64,000 bases of DNA from Oceanitalea stevensii (GCF_014837105.1 NZ_JACSPO010000001.1:1121662-1185661); one strand, 5' to 3'. Shown: positions 1 to 8,142, numbered from the stretch's first letter. Made by a program: numbers and translations. Notes: generated by a model from the letters alone, not told the origin.

Positions 1-783
1 GTCCCAGTTCCACGGCCGGCCCCACGCGTGCTCGGCCCAGATGGCGCCTGCGATGAGCGTGAAGGTCCACAGGAGGAAGCCGACGGCGTTGAGCCGGTAG
101 GCGAGCCGCTCGAGCTCCGCGGCGCCGGGCAGCACGTCGGCCAGTCGGCCCCAGAAGCCGCGGTCGGCGGGCGTGTCGGCCGCGGCGGTGTCACCCGTCG
201 CGGGGGCACCGGCCGGGGCGCCGGCCAGGGCGACGGCCGGCTCGCGGGTGGCCGCCACCCGGGTGGCCTCCCCGCGCGCCTTGACGAGCTGGACGACCGA
301 GATCGCCGCGGCCACCGAGAAGACGCCGATCGCCGTCGTCGCGACGGACACGTGGATGACGAGCCAGTAGTGGTCCAGCGCCGGGCGCACGCCGTCGGCC
401 TCGATGTAGAGGACGGAGACGGCCAGGCCGAGCGCGAGGAGCACCGGGGTGATGACGAGGGCGCCGAGGTAGCGCAGGTCGCGCCAGCGCTGGACGAGGA
501 GGAAGGTCGTCACCGCGACGAAGGTGAAGACGATCGAGAACTCGTACATGTTCGCCCACGGCACGCGGCCGGCGGCGATCCCGCGGGTGACGACGCCGAT
601 CGCGTGCAGGGCCAGGCCCGCCCACGTCGTCGTCATGGCGACGCGCACCGCCCGGCGCGGCCGGTCGGCCGGGCCGCCGTCTCGCAGCGCGGACAGGTCG
701 ATGCCGAAGGCGACCATCGCGATGCCGTAGGCGGCCATCGCGCCGTAGATCGCGAGCAGGCTCAGCTGGCCGAGGTCGTTCAC
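1..783 (-). CDS. ccsB: Cytochrome c biogenesis protein CcsB/CcsA (ResC), 3' end outside window
   Basis: Partial gene of 261 codons, open at the left edge. With ResB it forms the system II haem export and ligation complex that attaches haem to apocytochrome c outside the membrane. The frame encodes a multi-pass membrane protein. Its last visible residues, WAEHAWGRPWNWD, are the start of the tryptophan-rich WWD haem-handling motif, so the final helices lie beyond position 1. The GTG start at 783 overlaps the resB stop as GTGA, with AGGAGG just upstream, so the two are translationally coupled. It is the last visible gene of the operon that starts at 4454. Confidence 0.93.
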   Translation of the reverse strand, partial: MNDLGQLSLLAIYGAMAAYGIAMVAFGIDLSALRDGGPADRPRRAVRVAMTTTWAGLALHAIGVVTRGIAAGRVPWANMYEFSIVFTFVAVTTFLLVQRWRDLRYLGALVITPVLLALGLAVSVLYIEADGVRPALDHYWLVIHVSVATTAIGVFSVAAAISVVQLVKARGEATRVAATREPAVALAGAPAGAPATGDTAAADTPADRGFWGRLADVLPGAAELERLAYRLNAVGFLLWTFTLIAGAIWAEHAWGRPWNWD

Positions 784-2369
784 GTGTCCTCCTGAGACGT
801 GGGCGCGGCGGCCCGGACTGCGGTCATGACGCGATCGAGCTCGGGCTCGAGACCGGGGTCGTCGCCGCGGGCGAGCGCGGCCGCCTCGACAACTGTACGT
901 CCGTCCTCGTCCGCCCCGATCTTCACCCACAGGCGGCGACGCGGCGCGAAGAGCGACGCGGACAGCCCGGCCATGGCGAGGAGCGCGGAGACGAGCAGGA
1001 CGGTGAGCGAGGGGTCGTAGCGCAGGTCGAGGGCCGCGAAGCGCGGCAGGGAGTCGAAGGTGATGGTGCCCAGACCGTCGGGCAGCTCGACCTCCTGGCC
1101 GGGCTCGAGGAGGACCTTCGCGGTCTCCTCCCCCGCCGCCACGGGCGTCATGCCCTCGGTGTCGAGCTCGTAGACGTTCTGCGGGACGCCGTCGTCCAGG
1201 CCGAGGTCGCCGGTGTAGACGTCGAGGATGATGAGCGGGGCGTTGGGCTGGGGGTGCACCGAGCGGGCGCCGGCCTCGTCGACGACGGCGCTGGGCAGCA
1301 GGTAGCCGGTGAAGCCGAGCTGCTCGAGCCCGGGCGAGACGTCGGGGACCTTGACGACGCCGCGGGAGGTGTAGAAGTCGTCCTCCGGCAGGAAGGGCAC
1401 CGGCTGGGAGAAGGCGACCTCCCCCTCCGCGTCGCGCACCGTGAGGTGCGGGGCGTAGCCGTTGCCCGCGAGGTAGACGTTCGCCCCGGCGGCGTTGATG
1501 GGGTAGTTGACCCGGATGGTGTCGCTCCGCGCCTCCCCGTCCGGCTGGGTGATGGTGACGTCGGCGGCGAAGTCACGCGCCTGGGCGTCCCAGGTGAACT
1601 CCGAGGTGAGCTCGTCGAGGGTGACGGTGAAGGGCTCGAGGTCGTCGGTGTCGACGAGCGTGCCGGGGGTGAAGGAGTCGTAGTCGACGACGGCGTTGGC
1701 GAAGGAGCGCCCCTCGACGACGACGGCCTGCCCGCGGTAGCTGAGCATCTGCCCGGCACCGAGGGCGACGAGCACGCCCACGAGCGAGAGGTGGAAGACG
1801 ATGTTCCCGGTCTCCCGCAGGTAGCCGCGCTCGGCGCTGATCCCCTCCGGCGTCTGGGCGACGCGGAAGCGCCGGCCCAGGGCCCCACGCACCGCGCGGG
1901 TCACCTCCTCGGGGGAGGCGGTCGTCGTGTGGGTGGCGTGAACGGGGAACCGGTCCAGGCGCCGGGGCACGCGCGAGGGCGCCGCCCGCAGCGTCCGGAC
2001 GTGGGCGCGCGTGCGGGGCAGGATGCAGCCGATGAGCGAGACGAACAGGAGGAGGTAGATCGCCGCGAACCACGGGGCGCCGTAGACGTCGAAGAGGCTG
2101 AGGCGCTCGAGCCACTCCGCGGCACCGGGGTTGTCGGCGTAGTAGGCGGCCACGGCGGCCGGGTCCTGCGGCCGCTGCGGGAAGAACGCGCCGGGCAGCG
2201 CCGCGAGGGCGAGCAGCATGAGGAGGAGCAGCGCCACCCGCATCGAGGTGAGCTGGCGCCAGGCCCAGCGCAGCCAGCCGCGCACGCCGATCCCGGCGGG
2301 GGCGGAGGACGGGGGCGGTGCGTCGTCGGCCTCGTCCATCGTCCGCAGGCCCTCGGGGCGGTAGCTCAT
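780..2369 (-). CDS. resB: Cytochrome c biogenesis protein ResB
   Basis: 529 residues. Partner of CcsB/CcsA in system II cytochrome c maturation. Three hydrophobic segments lie in the first 190 residues (LLLLMLLALAALPGAFFPQ, YLLLFVSLIGCILP, IVFHLSLVGVLVALGAGQML). A large extracytoplasmic domain follows, then a last helix near residue 470 (LTVLLVSALLAMAGLSASLF), which is the normal ResB layout. The ATG at 2369 shares its A with the ccdA stop (TGATG). It was chosen over an in-frame start 20 codons upstream inside ccdA because of this coupling. Order ccdA-resB-ccsB as in many actinobacteria. Confidence 0.95.
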   Translation of the reverse strand: MSYRPEGLRTMDEADDAPPPSSAPAGIGVRGWLRWAWRQLTSMRVALLLLMLLALAALPGAFFPQRPQDPAAVAAYYADNPGAAEWLERLSLFDVYGAPWFAAIYLLLFVSLIGCILPRTRAHVRTLRAAPSRVPRRLDRFPVHATHTTTASPEEVTRAVRGALGRRFRVAQTPEGISAERGYLRETGNIVFHLSLVGVLVALGAGQMLSYRGQAVVVEGRSFANAVVDYDSFTPGTLVDTDDLEPFTVTLDELTSEFTWDAQARDFAADVTITQPDGEARSDTIRVNYPINAAGANVYLAGNGYAPHLTVRDAEGEVAFSQPVPFLPEDDFYTSRGVVKVPDVSPGLEQLGFTGYLLPSAVVDEAGARSVHPQPNAPLIILDVYTGDLGLDDGVPQNVYELDTEGMTPVAAGEETAKVLLEPGQEVELPDGLGTITFDSLPRFAALDLRYDPSLTVLLVSALLAMAGLSASLFAPRRRLWVKIGADEDGRTVVEAAALARGDDPGLEPELDRVMTAVRAAAPTSQEDT

Positions 2370-3178
2370 CACACCACCGTCACGAAGCCGGCGACCAGGC
2401 CCTGCACCCAGCCCGCGAAGTGGGCCCACAGCCCGGTGACCAGCGCGAGGCCGACGAGGACGAGCATCGCTCCCCCGATCCGCATGATCGTCAGGCGGTG
2501 GCGGCGCAGGAAGCTCATCGCGCGCGTCGTGCGCGAGTAGAGCAGCGCGATGACGACGAAGGGCACGCCCAGTCCGAGGCAGTAGGCCGCGGCGAGCAGC
2601 GCCCCGCGGGCCGGGTCACCGCCGTCGAGGGACAGGAGGAGCACCGCGGACAGGGTGGGGCCGATGCACGGCGCCCAGCCCAGGCCGAAGACGACGCCGA
2701 GCAGCGGCGCCCCCCACAGGCCGGCCCGCGGGCTGAGGTGGATGCGGCGGTCGCGCTGGAGGAAGGGCACGGCGCCCATGAAGGCCAGGCCCATGAGGAT
2801 GACGACGACGCCCATCACCCGGGTGATGACGTCGAGCCACGGCGCGAGGGCCACCCCGAGGGCACCGAAGACGACGCCGAGGAGCACGAAGACGGCGCTG
2901 AAGCCGAGGACGAAGAGGAGCACGCCGAGGAGCAGGCGCCCCTGCCCCGTCGACGTCCGTGTCGCCGTCGGCGTCGCCGTGCGGCCGGTGCCGCCCGGGG
3001 CCTGGCCCAGGGTGCCGGCCATCCCGCCGAGGTAGCCGACGTACCCGGGGATGAGCGGCAGGACGCAGGGGGAGGCGAAGGAGACGGCGCCGGCGAGGAG
3101 CGCGACCGGCACGGCGGCGAGGAGGGAGCCGCTGAGGACGGTGGTCTGGAAGGTCTGCGCGAGCCCGTCCCAGCTCAT
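2369..3178 (-). CDS. ccdA: Cytochrome c biogenesis protein CcdA (DsbD-type thiol reductant transporter)
   Basis: 269-residue polytopic membrane protein that carries electrons from cytoplasmic thioredoxin across the membrane to keep apocytochrome haem-binding cysteines reduced. The two transport cysteines are visible: SPCVLPLIPGY near residue 38 and APCIGPTL near residue 169. About six hydrophobic segments are present. A low-complexity Thr/Ala/Gly insertion lies at residues 60-80 between the first two helices. The ATG at 3178 overlaps the stop of the upstream TlpA-like gene (ATGA). A much longer reading frame upstream is only non-coding overlap with that gene. Confidence 0.95.
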   Translation of the reverse strand: MSWDGLAQTFQTTVLSGSLLAAVPVALLAGAVSFASPCVLPLIPGYVGYLGGMAGTLGQAPGGTGRTATPTATRTSTGQGRLLLGVLLFVLGFSAVFVLLGVVFGALGVALAPWLDVITRVMGVVVILMGLAFMGAVPFLQRDRRIHLSPRAGLWGAPLLGVVFGLGWAPCIGPTLSAVLLLSLDGGDPARGALLAAAYCLGLGVPFVVIALLYSRTTRAMSFLRRHRLTIMRIGGAMLVLVGLALVTGLWAHFAGWVQGLVAGFVTVV

Positions 3179-3759
3179 CGGGCGGCCTCGGCGAGGACGT
3201 CGTCGATCATGCCGCGGACGACGCCGGCGTCGATCTGTCCGAGGACGCGGCCGGCCACCCGGCCCTCGGCGTCGAGGACGACGGTCGTCGGCATGGCCTG
3301 GAGCGGGACGACGCCCTGGAGCGCCGCGACGCCGCGCGCCGCCTCGTCGTGGAGGCTCGGGTAGGGCACCTCGAAGCTGCGCTCGAAGGCCTGCGCGGTG
3401 GCGGCGTCGTCGCGGGGGTTGACGCCGAGCAGCTGGACGCCGGCGTCGGCGTAGTCCGCCTGGATCGCCGCGAGGTCGGGCGCCTCGGCGCGGCAGGGCG
3501 GGCAGGCGGCGTACCAGAAGTTGAGGACGACGACGTCGCCGCGCCAGTCCGCGAGCGCCACCTCCTCGCCGTCGTAGGTGGTGCCGACGAGCTCGACCGG
3601 GCCGGTCCGCTCCCCCTGCTCCCACGTGGTCCACGAGCCGTCACCGGCCTGGTAGCCCGCGCCGGTCGAGTCCTGCGGCGTCTCCGAGGCCGGGGCGCAG
3701 CCGGCCAGCGTCAGCGCGGTGAGGGCGAGGGCGGCCAGGGCGCGCGTGAGGCGCCTCAT
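3175..3759 (-). CDS. TlpA/ResA-type membrane-anchored thioredoxin lipoprotein
   Basis: 194 residues. The N-terminus has a signal peptide ending in a lipobox (LTLAGC), so the protein is probably a lipoprotein on the outer face of the membrane. A thioredoxin fold follows, with active site CPPC (in YAACPPCRAE) and the conserved cis-proline region (LQAMPTTVVLD). Its expected role is reduction of CxxCH cysteines in apocytochromes, fed by CcdA encoded next. The ATG at 3759 overlaps the phosphatase stop (ATGA). Similar order (phosphatase, thioredoxin, ccdA, resB, ccsA) is known from Mycobacterium tuberculosis Rv0525-Rv0529. Confidence 0.93.
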   Translation of the reverse strand: MRRLTRALAALALTALTLAGCAPASETPQDSTGAGYQAGDGSWTTWEQGERTGPVELVGTTYDGEEVALADWRGDVVVLNFWYAACPPCRAEAPDLAAIQADYADAGVQLLGVNPRDDAATAQAFERSFEVPYPSLHDEAARGVAALQGVVPLQAMPTTVVLDAEGRVAGRVLGQIDAGVVRGMIDDVLAEAAR

Positions 3760-4454
3760 CCGCGCTCCTCGGCGTCGGCGCGCGGGACGGCCGCACCGGA
3801 GGCGCCGGGCAGGAGGTCGAGGGCGCCCGCGACGAGGTCCGCGGCCGGCTCCCAGTACGCGAGGCCCACGAGCCGGGGGCCGTCGAAGGTGAGGGAGGTG
3901 AGCGAGGCGAGGGAGCACTGCCGCCTGCGGGGGTCGTGCCACAGCGGGCGGCGCTCGAGGAAGAGGCGGGTGACCCAGATGGGCAGCTGGTGGCTGACGA
4001 GGAGCGCCTCCCCGCCGTCCTGCGCCTCGAGGCGCCGGCGGGCGTCGCCCACGGTGGCCGTCATCCGGGCGACCTGGTCGCGGTAGGGCTCGCCCCAGCT
4101 GGGGCGGGCCGGGTTGACGTAGCGACGCCAGTAGCGGGGGCTGGCGAGCGCGGCGCGCTGGCTGCCGACGGTCGTGCCCTCGAAGTCGTTGGCGGCCTCG
4201 ATGAGGCGCTCGTCGGTGCCGAGCTCCAGGCCGAAGGCCTGGGCCGTCGGCAGGGCTGTCTCCTGGGCGCGCTGGAGCGGGGAGGCGAGGACGAGGCGGA
4301 GGTCGTGCCCGTTGCCGTGGAGGACCTCGGCGACACGCTGCGCCATCTGCTGCCCGCGGTCGGACAGGCGGAAACCCTCCAGCCGGCCGTACAGGACGCC
4401 GCCGGGGTTGTGGACCTCGCCGTGGCGCAGGAGGTGCACCGTCGTTCGGGACAT
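3756..4454 (-). CDS. Histidine phosphatase family protein (phosphoglycerate mutase-like)
   Basis: 232 residues. The phosphohistidine signature HLLRHGEVHNPGG is near the N-terminus, and the second catalytic histidine is in LLVSHQLPIWV. Members of this superfamily remove phosphate from diverse small molecules, and the substrate here cannot be read from the sequence. It is the first gene of the cytochrome c maturation operon, and this linkage is conserved in actinobacteria. The ATG at 4454 places the RHG motif about ten residues in, as usual. An upstream in-frame start would run into the yceI promoter region. Confidence 0.9.
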   Translation of the reverse strand: MSRTTVHLLRHGEVHNPGGVLYGRLEGFRLSDRGQQMAQRVAEVLHGNGHDLRLVLASPLQRAQETALPTAQAFGLELGTDERLIEAANDFEGTTVGSQRAALASPRYWRRYVNPARPSWGEPYRDQVARMTATVGDARRRLEAQDGGEALLVSHQLPIWVTRLFLERRPLWHDPRRRQCSLASLTSLTFDGPRLVGLAYWEPAADLVAGALDLLPGASGAAVPRADAEERG

Positions 4455-4550
4455 GTCCCTAGTGTCGCAAACTCCCCGGGGGCTGGGGTGCCGGCCCCCG
4501 GGGCCGGACGGTGAGGTCCGTCCCATCCGGGGGCCCCGTGCGGGCTCCTG

Positions 4551-4579
4551 TTGCATCGTGGCCCGCACTCGCTTATGGT
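4551..4579 (+). promoter_or_regulatory. Predicted promoter of the YceI gene
   Basis: TTGCAT (4551-4556) and TATGGT (4574-4579) are separated by 17 bases and resemble sigma-70 -35 and -10 boxes. The start codon is 44 bases downstream. The call rests on spacing and resemblance only. Confidence 0.45.
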
Positions 4580-4590
4580 TGAACAGTCAA
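4579..4590. promoter_or_regulatory. Possible operator palindrome TTGA-N4-TCAA at the YceI gene
   Basis: TTGAACAGTCAA has perfectly complementary 4-base ends and begins at the last base of the predicted -10 box, so a bound repressor would cover the transcription start. The shape resembles MarR-type operators. No MarR gene is adjacent in this window. Confidence 0.4.
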
Positions 4591-4622
4591 GTACGTTTGC
4601 ATCGACCTGGAGGACACCCCTC

Positions 4623-5156
4623 ATGACTCTCGCCCCCGGCACCTACACCATCGACCCGTCGCACACCGAGATCGGCTTCACGGTCCGTCACGCGGGCATC
4701 TCCAAGGTTCGCGGCCAGTTCACCGAGTTCGCCGGCGACATCACCGTCGCGGAGACCTTCGCCGACTCCGCCGTCAACGTGACCATCCAGTCCGCGTCCG
4801 TCGACACCCGCGACGAGAACCGCGACAACCACCTGCGCTCCGCCGACTTCTGGGACGCCGCGAACAAGCCGACCTGGACCTTCGTCAGCACCGGCGTCGA
4901 GGGCAGCGGCGAGGAGTTCTCCGTGCACGGCGACCTCACGATCAACGGCGTGACCAAGCCCGCCACCCTCGCGGTCGAGTACAACGGTGCGGCGACCGAC
5001 CCCTTCGGCAACAAGCGCGTCGGCTTCTCCGCCACCACCGAGGTCTCCCGCAAGGAGTTCGGCCTCACCTGGAACGCGGCCCTCGAGACCGGCGGCGTGC
5101 TCGTCGGCGACAAGATCCGCATCGCCATGGAGATCTCCGCCATCGCCGCGGCCTGA
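4623..5156 (+). CDS. YceI family protein
   Basis: 177 residues matching the lipocalin-like YceI family: N-terminal GTYTIDPSHTEIGFTVRHAGISKVRG, then FTEFAGDITV and a C-terminal RVGFSATTEVSRKEFGLTWN. Family members bind long isoprenoid chains in a hydrophobic barrel. Their physiological role in actinobacteria is poorly defined, though stress induction is common. There is no signal peptide, so a cytoplasmic location is expected. The ATG at 4623 has GGAGG nine bases upstream. A palindrome in the promoter suggests repression. Confidence 0.93.
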   Translation: MTLAPGTYTIDPSHTEIGFTVRHAGISKVRGQFTEFAGDITVAETFADSAVNVTIQSASVDTRDENRDNHLRSADFWDAANKPTWTFVSTGVEGSGEEFSVHGDLTINGVTKPATLAVEYNGAATDPFGNKRVGFSATTEVSRKEFGLTWNAALETGGVLVGDKIRIAMEISAIAAA

Positions 5157-5183
5157 CGCTCCTCCCGCCTCACCCCGTTCTCC

Positions 5184-5222
5184 CCGAGAGCCGGATTCCT
5201 CCCCGAGGAATCCGGCTCTCGG
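5184..5222. terminator. Perfect 18-bp hairpin after the YceI gene
   Basis: Arms 5184-5201 and 5205-5222 are perfectly complementary around a CCC loop. It lies 28 bases after the stop, between convergent genes, so it can act as a bidirectional transcription stop. There is no U-tract. The same arm sequence recurs in damaged form just downstream, so this may also be a copy of a repeat family. Confidence 0.75.
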
Positions 5223-5267
5223 CGGTACCGGGAGGGAGGGAGGAGCGGACGCGGACGTCCCCCTCCG

Positions 5268-5345
5268 CCGAGAGCCGGACTTCTCCTCCGAGGAATCCGG
5301 CTGTCGGCGCTGGGCGGGCGGAGGAATCCGGCTGTCGGCGCTGGG
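5268..5345. repeat. Degenerate copies of the preceding hairpin, with a 25-bp direct repeat
   Basis: Positions 5268-5285 and 5290-5307 form an imperfect version (15 of 18 pairs) of the hairpin at 5184. The 25-base segment 5290-5314 is then repeated exactly at 5321-5345, giving an isolated right arm plus flank. The block looks like amplification and decay of one palindromic unit in the gap between convergent genes. Confidence 0.8.
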
Positions 5346-5371
5346 GGTGGGGGGTGGGGGTGGGGGCCGCG

Positions 5372-5623
5372 TCAGGTGGGTTGGCTGTCGAGGGCCTCCC
5401 GGACGCGGACCGGGTCGAGGTGCCAGAAGCCCTGGACGGTGCCGTCGACCTCGACGACGGGCACGTACTCCCCGTAGCGGGCCTGCAGCTGCGGGTCGGC
5501 GTCGACGTCGACCTCCCGCCACCCGGCGCCTGCACGGTCGCACTCCTCGACGACGACGCTGCGCGCCTCCTCGCAGAGGTGGCAGCCGGCGCGGGAGTAG
5601 AGGACCACTCGTGACTCGGGCAC
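5372..5623 (-). CDS. Glutaredoxin-like protein (DUF836-type)
   Basis: 83-residue small thioredoxin-fold protein with redox motif CHLC near the N-terminus (YSRAGCHLCEEA) and the conserved VPVVEVDG segment before the last helix. It probably acts as a cytoplasmic disulfide oxidoreductase; its partner is unknown. In mycobacteria a similar gene (Rv0508) lies near the HAD phosphatase, small AURKAIP1 and HTH genes that also follow here. It is divergent from the HAD gene, with 36 bases between the two starts. Confidence 0.88.
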   Translation of the reverse strand: MPESRVVLYSRAGCHLCEEARSVVVEECDRAGAGWREVDVDADPQLQARYGEYVPVVEVDGTVQGFWHLDPVRVREALDSQPT

Positions 5624-5659
5624 GCGCCGATCCTACGTGCGGCACCCTAGGCTGGGCAG

Positions 5660-6478
5660 GTGCACGCGACGACGGAGGTCCCCGGGAGCGGCGGCCCCGT
5701 GGTCGCGGCCTTCTTCGACGTCGACAACACGATCATCCGCGGGGCCAGCGCCTACCACCTGGCCCGCGAGCTGTACCGGCGCGACTTCTTCGGCCTGCGC
5801 GACATCGCCTTCTTCGCCAGCCACTCGGTGCGCTACCTCGTGCTGGGGGAGGACCTGCGGCGCATCGCGGCGGTGCGGGCCCGGGCGCTGGACATCGTCC
5901 GGGGCCGGACCGTGGCCGAGATCGTCTCGATCGGCGAGGAGGTCTACGACCAGGTCCTGGCCAACAAGATCTTCCCCGGCGCGCGGTCGCTCATCGAGGA
6001 GCACCTCGCCGCGGGGCACGAGGTCTGGCTCGTCACCGCCACCCCAGCCGAGATCGCCGACCTCATCGCCGGCCGGCTGGGCGCCACCGGGGCCCTGGGC
6101 ACCATCGCCGAGCACGAGGACGGCGTCTACACCGGGGAGCTGCGCGGCAACATGCTCCACGGCGAGGGCAAGAAGGCGACCGTGCTGGCCCTCGCGCAGG
6201 AGCGGGGCCTGGACCTCGCCCGCAGCCACGCCTACGGCGACTCCGTCAACGACATCCCGCTGCTCTCGACGGTCGGCTCCCCCTGCGTCATCAACCCCGA
6301 GCCGCGGATGCGCCTGCACGCGGTGGACGTCGGCTGGCCGGTGCGTGACTTCCGCCGTCGTCGGCGGGACGTCAAGCAGGGCGTGCGCACCGGCGTGCGC
6401 GGCGCCGGATGGGCCGGCGTCGTGTGGGCGGCGACCGCCGTGCTGCGCGCCCTGCGGCGGCGGGTCATCGGCTCCTGA
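5660..6478 (+). CDS. HAD-superfamily hydrolase, subfamily IB (SerB-like)
   Basis: 272 residues. The four HAD motifs are visible: FFDVDNTII (nucleophile Asp near residue 20), VTATPAEI, a lysine in GEGKKATVL, and YGDSVNDIPLL. Subfamily IB includes phosphoserine phosphatase and phospholipid-directed phosphatases, and the substrate cannot be decided here. The C-terminus is basic and partly hydrophobic (GVVWAATAVLRALRRR), hinting at membrane association. The GTG start at 5660 is preceded by a weak ribosome site. Confidence 0.88.
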   Translation: MHATTEVPGSGGPVVAAFFDVDNTIIRGASAYHLARELYRRDFFGLRDIAFFASHSVRYLVLGEDLRRIAAVRARALDIVRGRTVAEIVSIGEEVYDQVLANKIFPGARSLIEEHLAAGHEVWLVTATPAEIADLIAGRLGATGALGTIAEHEDGVYTGELRGNMLHGEGKKATVLALAQERGLDLARSHAYGDSVNDIPLLSTVGSPCVINPEPRMRLHAVDVGWPVRDFRRRRRDVKQGVRTGVRGAGWAGVVWAATAVLRALRRRVIGS

Positions 6479-6490
6479 GCCGGACATGCG

Positions 6491-6517
6491 CCAGGCCCGG
6501 CAGTCTGCCGGGCCTGG
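6491..6517. terminator. Perfect 12-bp hairpin between convergent genes
   Basis: Arms 6491-6502 and 6506-6517 pair perfectly around GTC. It sits between the HAD gene stop at 6478 and the stop of the small gene at 6524, so it probably terminates both. Confidence 0.85.
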
Positions 6518-6523
6518 AGGCGG

Positions 6524-6622
6524 TCACTTCTTGTTGCGACGCTGGTGGCGCGTCTTGCGAAGCAGCTTGCGGTGCTTCTTCTTCGACATACGCTTACGGC
6601 GCTTCTTGATGACAGAGCCCAT
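6524..6622 (-). CDS. AURKAIP1/COX24 domain protein, 32 residues
   Basis: A very small and very basic protein ([18 protein letters not shown] then [14 protein letters not shown]) that matches the conserved actinobacterial AURKAIP1/COX24 peptide family (like Rv0500B). In mycobacterial ribosome structures a protein of this type is bound to the small subunit; its role here is inferred from that family. Almost every residue is Lys, Arg or His. The ATG at 6622 is followed by an uninterrupted 33-codon frame, and a strong hairpin follows the stop. Confidence 0.93.
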   Translation of the reverse strand: MGSVIKKRRKRMSKKKHRKLLRKTRHQRRNKK

Positions 6623-6728
6623 GGGACCTCGCAGTGCTGTGGTGTGCCGGATGGTGGCGCGCGGGACTACACGCTGAACTCGGCGAGTCTACCGCCTCCG
6701 CGACCTTCCCGCGGCTCTGGGACGCAGG

Positions 6729-7889
6729 TCACCCCGGGTAGCGTCCCCCGGCGGGGATCCGCTTGCGCGGGTGGACGACGCTGCCGGCCCCCACGAGGGT
6801 GACCTCACCGGCCCCGCCGACCTCCGCGCGGCCGCGCACGCGGGCCCCCTCGTCGATGACGCTGCGCCGCACGACGGCGCCGGGTCCCACGCGCACGTCG
6901 TCGAGCAGGACGGAGTCGACGACCTCCGCGCCGGGCGCCACCTGGACGCCGGGGGCGAGCACGCTGCGCCGCACCGTGCCCTCGACGACGACGCCGGGTG
7001 AGAGCAGGGAGTCCGCGACCTGCCCGCGGGCGTGGACCCGTGCGCCGACGTGGCGCTGGGCCGGGGTGCGGATCGGCCACGCCGGGTCGTCGAGGTCGAA
7101 GGGCGGCTGCTCGAGCAGCTCCATGTGCGCCGACCAGTAGGCGTCGACCGTGCCGACGTCCTGCCAGTAGCCGGTGTGCCGGTGGTCCGCCGCCGCGCCG
7201 CGGCCCACCATCGCGGGCAGCACCTCCTCGCCGAGGTCCCCCAGGCCGTCCTCGCCGGCCTCGTCGGCACAGGCCTCGAGCGTCTCGAGGAGCGCGGCGG
7301 GGGTGAAGGCGAAGACCTCGGTCGTCACGGTCCGGGTGGGCGGGTCGTCGGGCTTGAGGACGTACTCCGTCACGCGTCCGTCCTCCACGCGCACGACGCC
7401 GTAGCGCGAGCAGTCGCCGTCGTGGCGGGTGGTGACCATGGTGACCTCGGCGTCACCGGCGACGTGCTGGGCGACGACGTCGGCGTAGTCCATCCGGTAG
7501 ACGGCGTCGGCGGAGGCGACGAGGACGACGCCGGGGTCGTGCCGGCGGATGCTGTCCGCCTTGCGCCACAGCGCGTCGGCCGTGCCCTCGTGCCAGCCCT
7601 CGCGCTCGTCGCCGCGGTGGGGGCCCAGGACCATGAGCCCGCCGCGGGAGCGGTCCAGGTCCCACGGACGGCCGCCCGCGAGGTGCTCGGTGATCGACTC
7701 CGGCTCGAACTGCTCGAGCACCCAGACGTCGCGCACCCCGCTGTTGGCGGCGTTGGACAGCGGGAAGTCGACCAGCCGGTGGCTGCCTCCGAAGCGCAGC
7801 GCGGGCTTGGCCCGGTTCTCGGTGAGCGTCTCCAGCCGGGATCCCGCGCCGCCGGCGAGGACGATGAGCAGGGTTCGCGTGGGCGCCAT
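6729..7889 (-). CDS. GlgC-like glucose-1-phosphate adenylyltransferase family protein
   Basis: 386 residues. The N-terminal nucleotidyltransferase domain has LIVLAGGAGSRLETLTENRAKPAL and LVDFPLSNAANSG, both characteristic of ADP-glucose pyrophosphorylase. DVGTVDAYWSAHMELL closes the catalytic domain. From about residue 270, hexapeptide turns (VHARGQVADSLLSPGVVVEGTVRRS and onward) form a left-handed beta helix. It is slightly shorter than standard GlgC (about 410) and diverges at several positions, so the sugar or nucleotide may differ. It lies between two genes that are near neighbours in other actinobacteria, so it may be an insertion into that pair. Confidence 0.85.
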   Translation of the reverse strand: MAPTRTLLIVLAGGAGSRLETLTENRAKPALRFGGSHRLVDFPLSNAANSGVRDVWVLEQFEPESITEHLAGGRPWDLDRSRGGLMVLGPHRGDEREGWHEGTADALWRKADSIRRHDPGVVLVASADAVYRMDYADVVAQHVAGDAEVTMVTTRHDGDCSRYGVVRVEDGRVTEYVLKPDDPPTRTVTTEVFAFTPAALLETLEACADEAGEDGLGDLGEEVLPAMVGRGAAADHRHTGYWQDVGTVDAYWSAHMELLEQPPFDLDDPAWPIRTPAQRHVGARVHARGQVADSLLSPGVVVEGTVRRSVLAPGVQVAPGAEVVDSVLLDDVRVGPGAVVRRSVIDEGARVRGRAEVGGAGEVTLVGAGSVVHPRKRIPAGGRYPG

Positions 7890-7932
7890 CGCGTGATCGT
7901 CTCGCGACCTCGGGCCGCGCGCGAGGGCAGGC

Positions 7933-8142
7933 TCAGCGGGCCTGGGACTCCGGGGACCAGTCGCCGATGCCGCTGCTGAGCATCTCCTCGACGGCCAGCT
8001 GCGGCACGCGGAAGGAGCGGCCCACCCGGACGGCGGGGATCTCCCCGGCGTGCACCATGCGGTAGACGGTCATCTTCGAGACCCGGAGGAGCTCGGCAAC
8101 CTCGGCCACGGTGAGGAACCGCGGTGCCTGTTGCTCGGCCAT
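7933..8142 (-). CDS. BldC-like/excisionase-type helix-turn-helix DNA-binding protein
   Basis: 69 residues, one MerR/excisionase-type winged helix: FLTVAEVAELLRVSKMTVYRMVHAGEIPAVRVGRSFRVPQ. The recognition helix (SKMTVYRMV) and wing (RVGRSFRV) are intact. Close relatives such as BldC in Streptomyces bind DNA as head-to-tail oligomers and time development. The target here is unknown. The ATG at 8142 has AGGTAGG five bases upstream and is preferred to the in-frame GTG two codons earlier. It is an orphan regulator with no recombinase nearby, which argues against a phage excisionase. Confidence 0.9.
   Translation of the reverse strand: MAEQQAPRFLTVAEVAELLRVSKMTVYRMVHAGEIPAVRVGRSFRVPQLAVEEMLSSGIGDWSPESQAR

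Noticed and set aside
7933..8142. Phage or integrative-element excisionase
   Set aside because: The HTH type matches, but no integrase, attachment repeat or tRNA is nearby. The orphan BldC-like form is conserved in actinobacteria.
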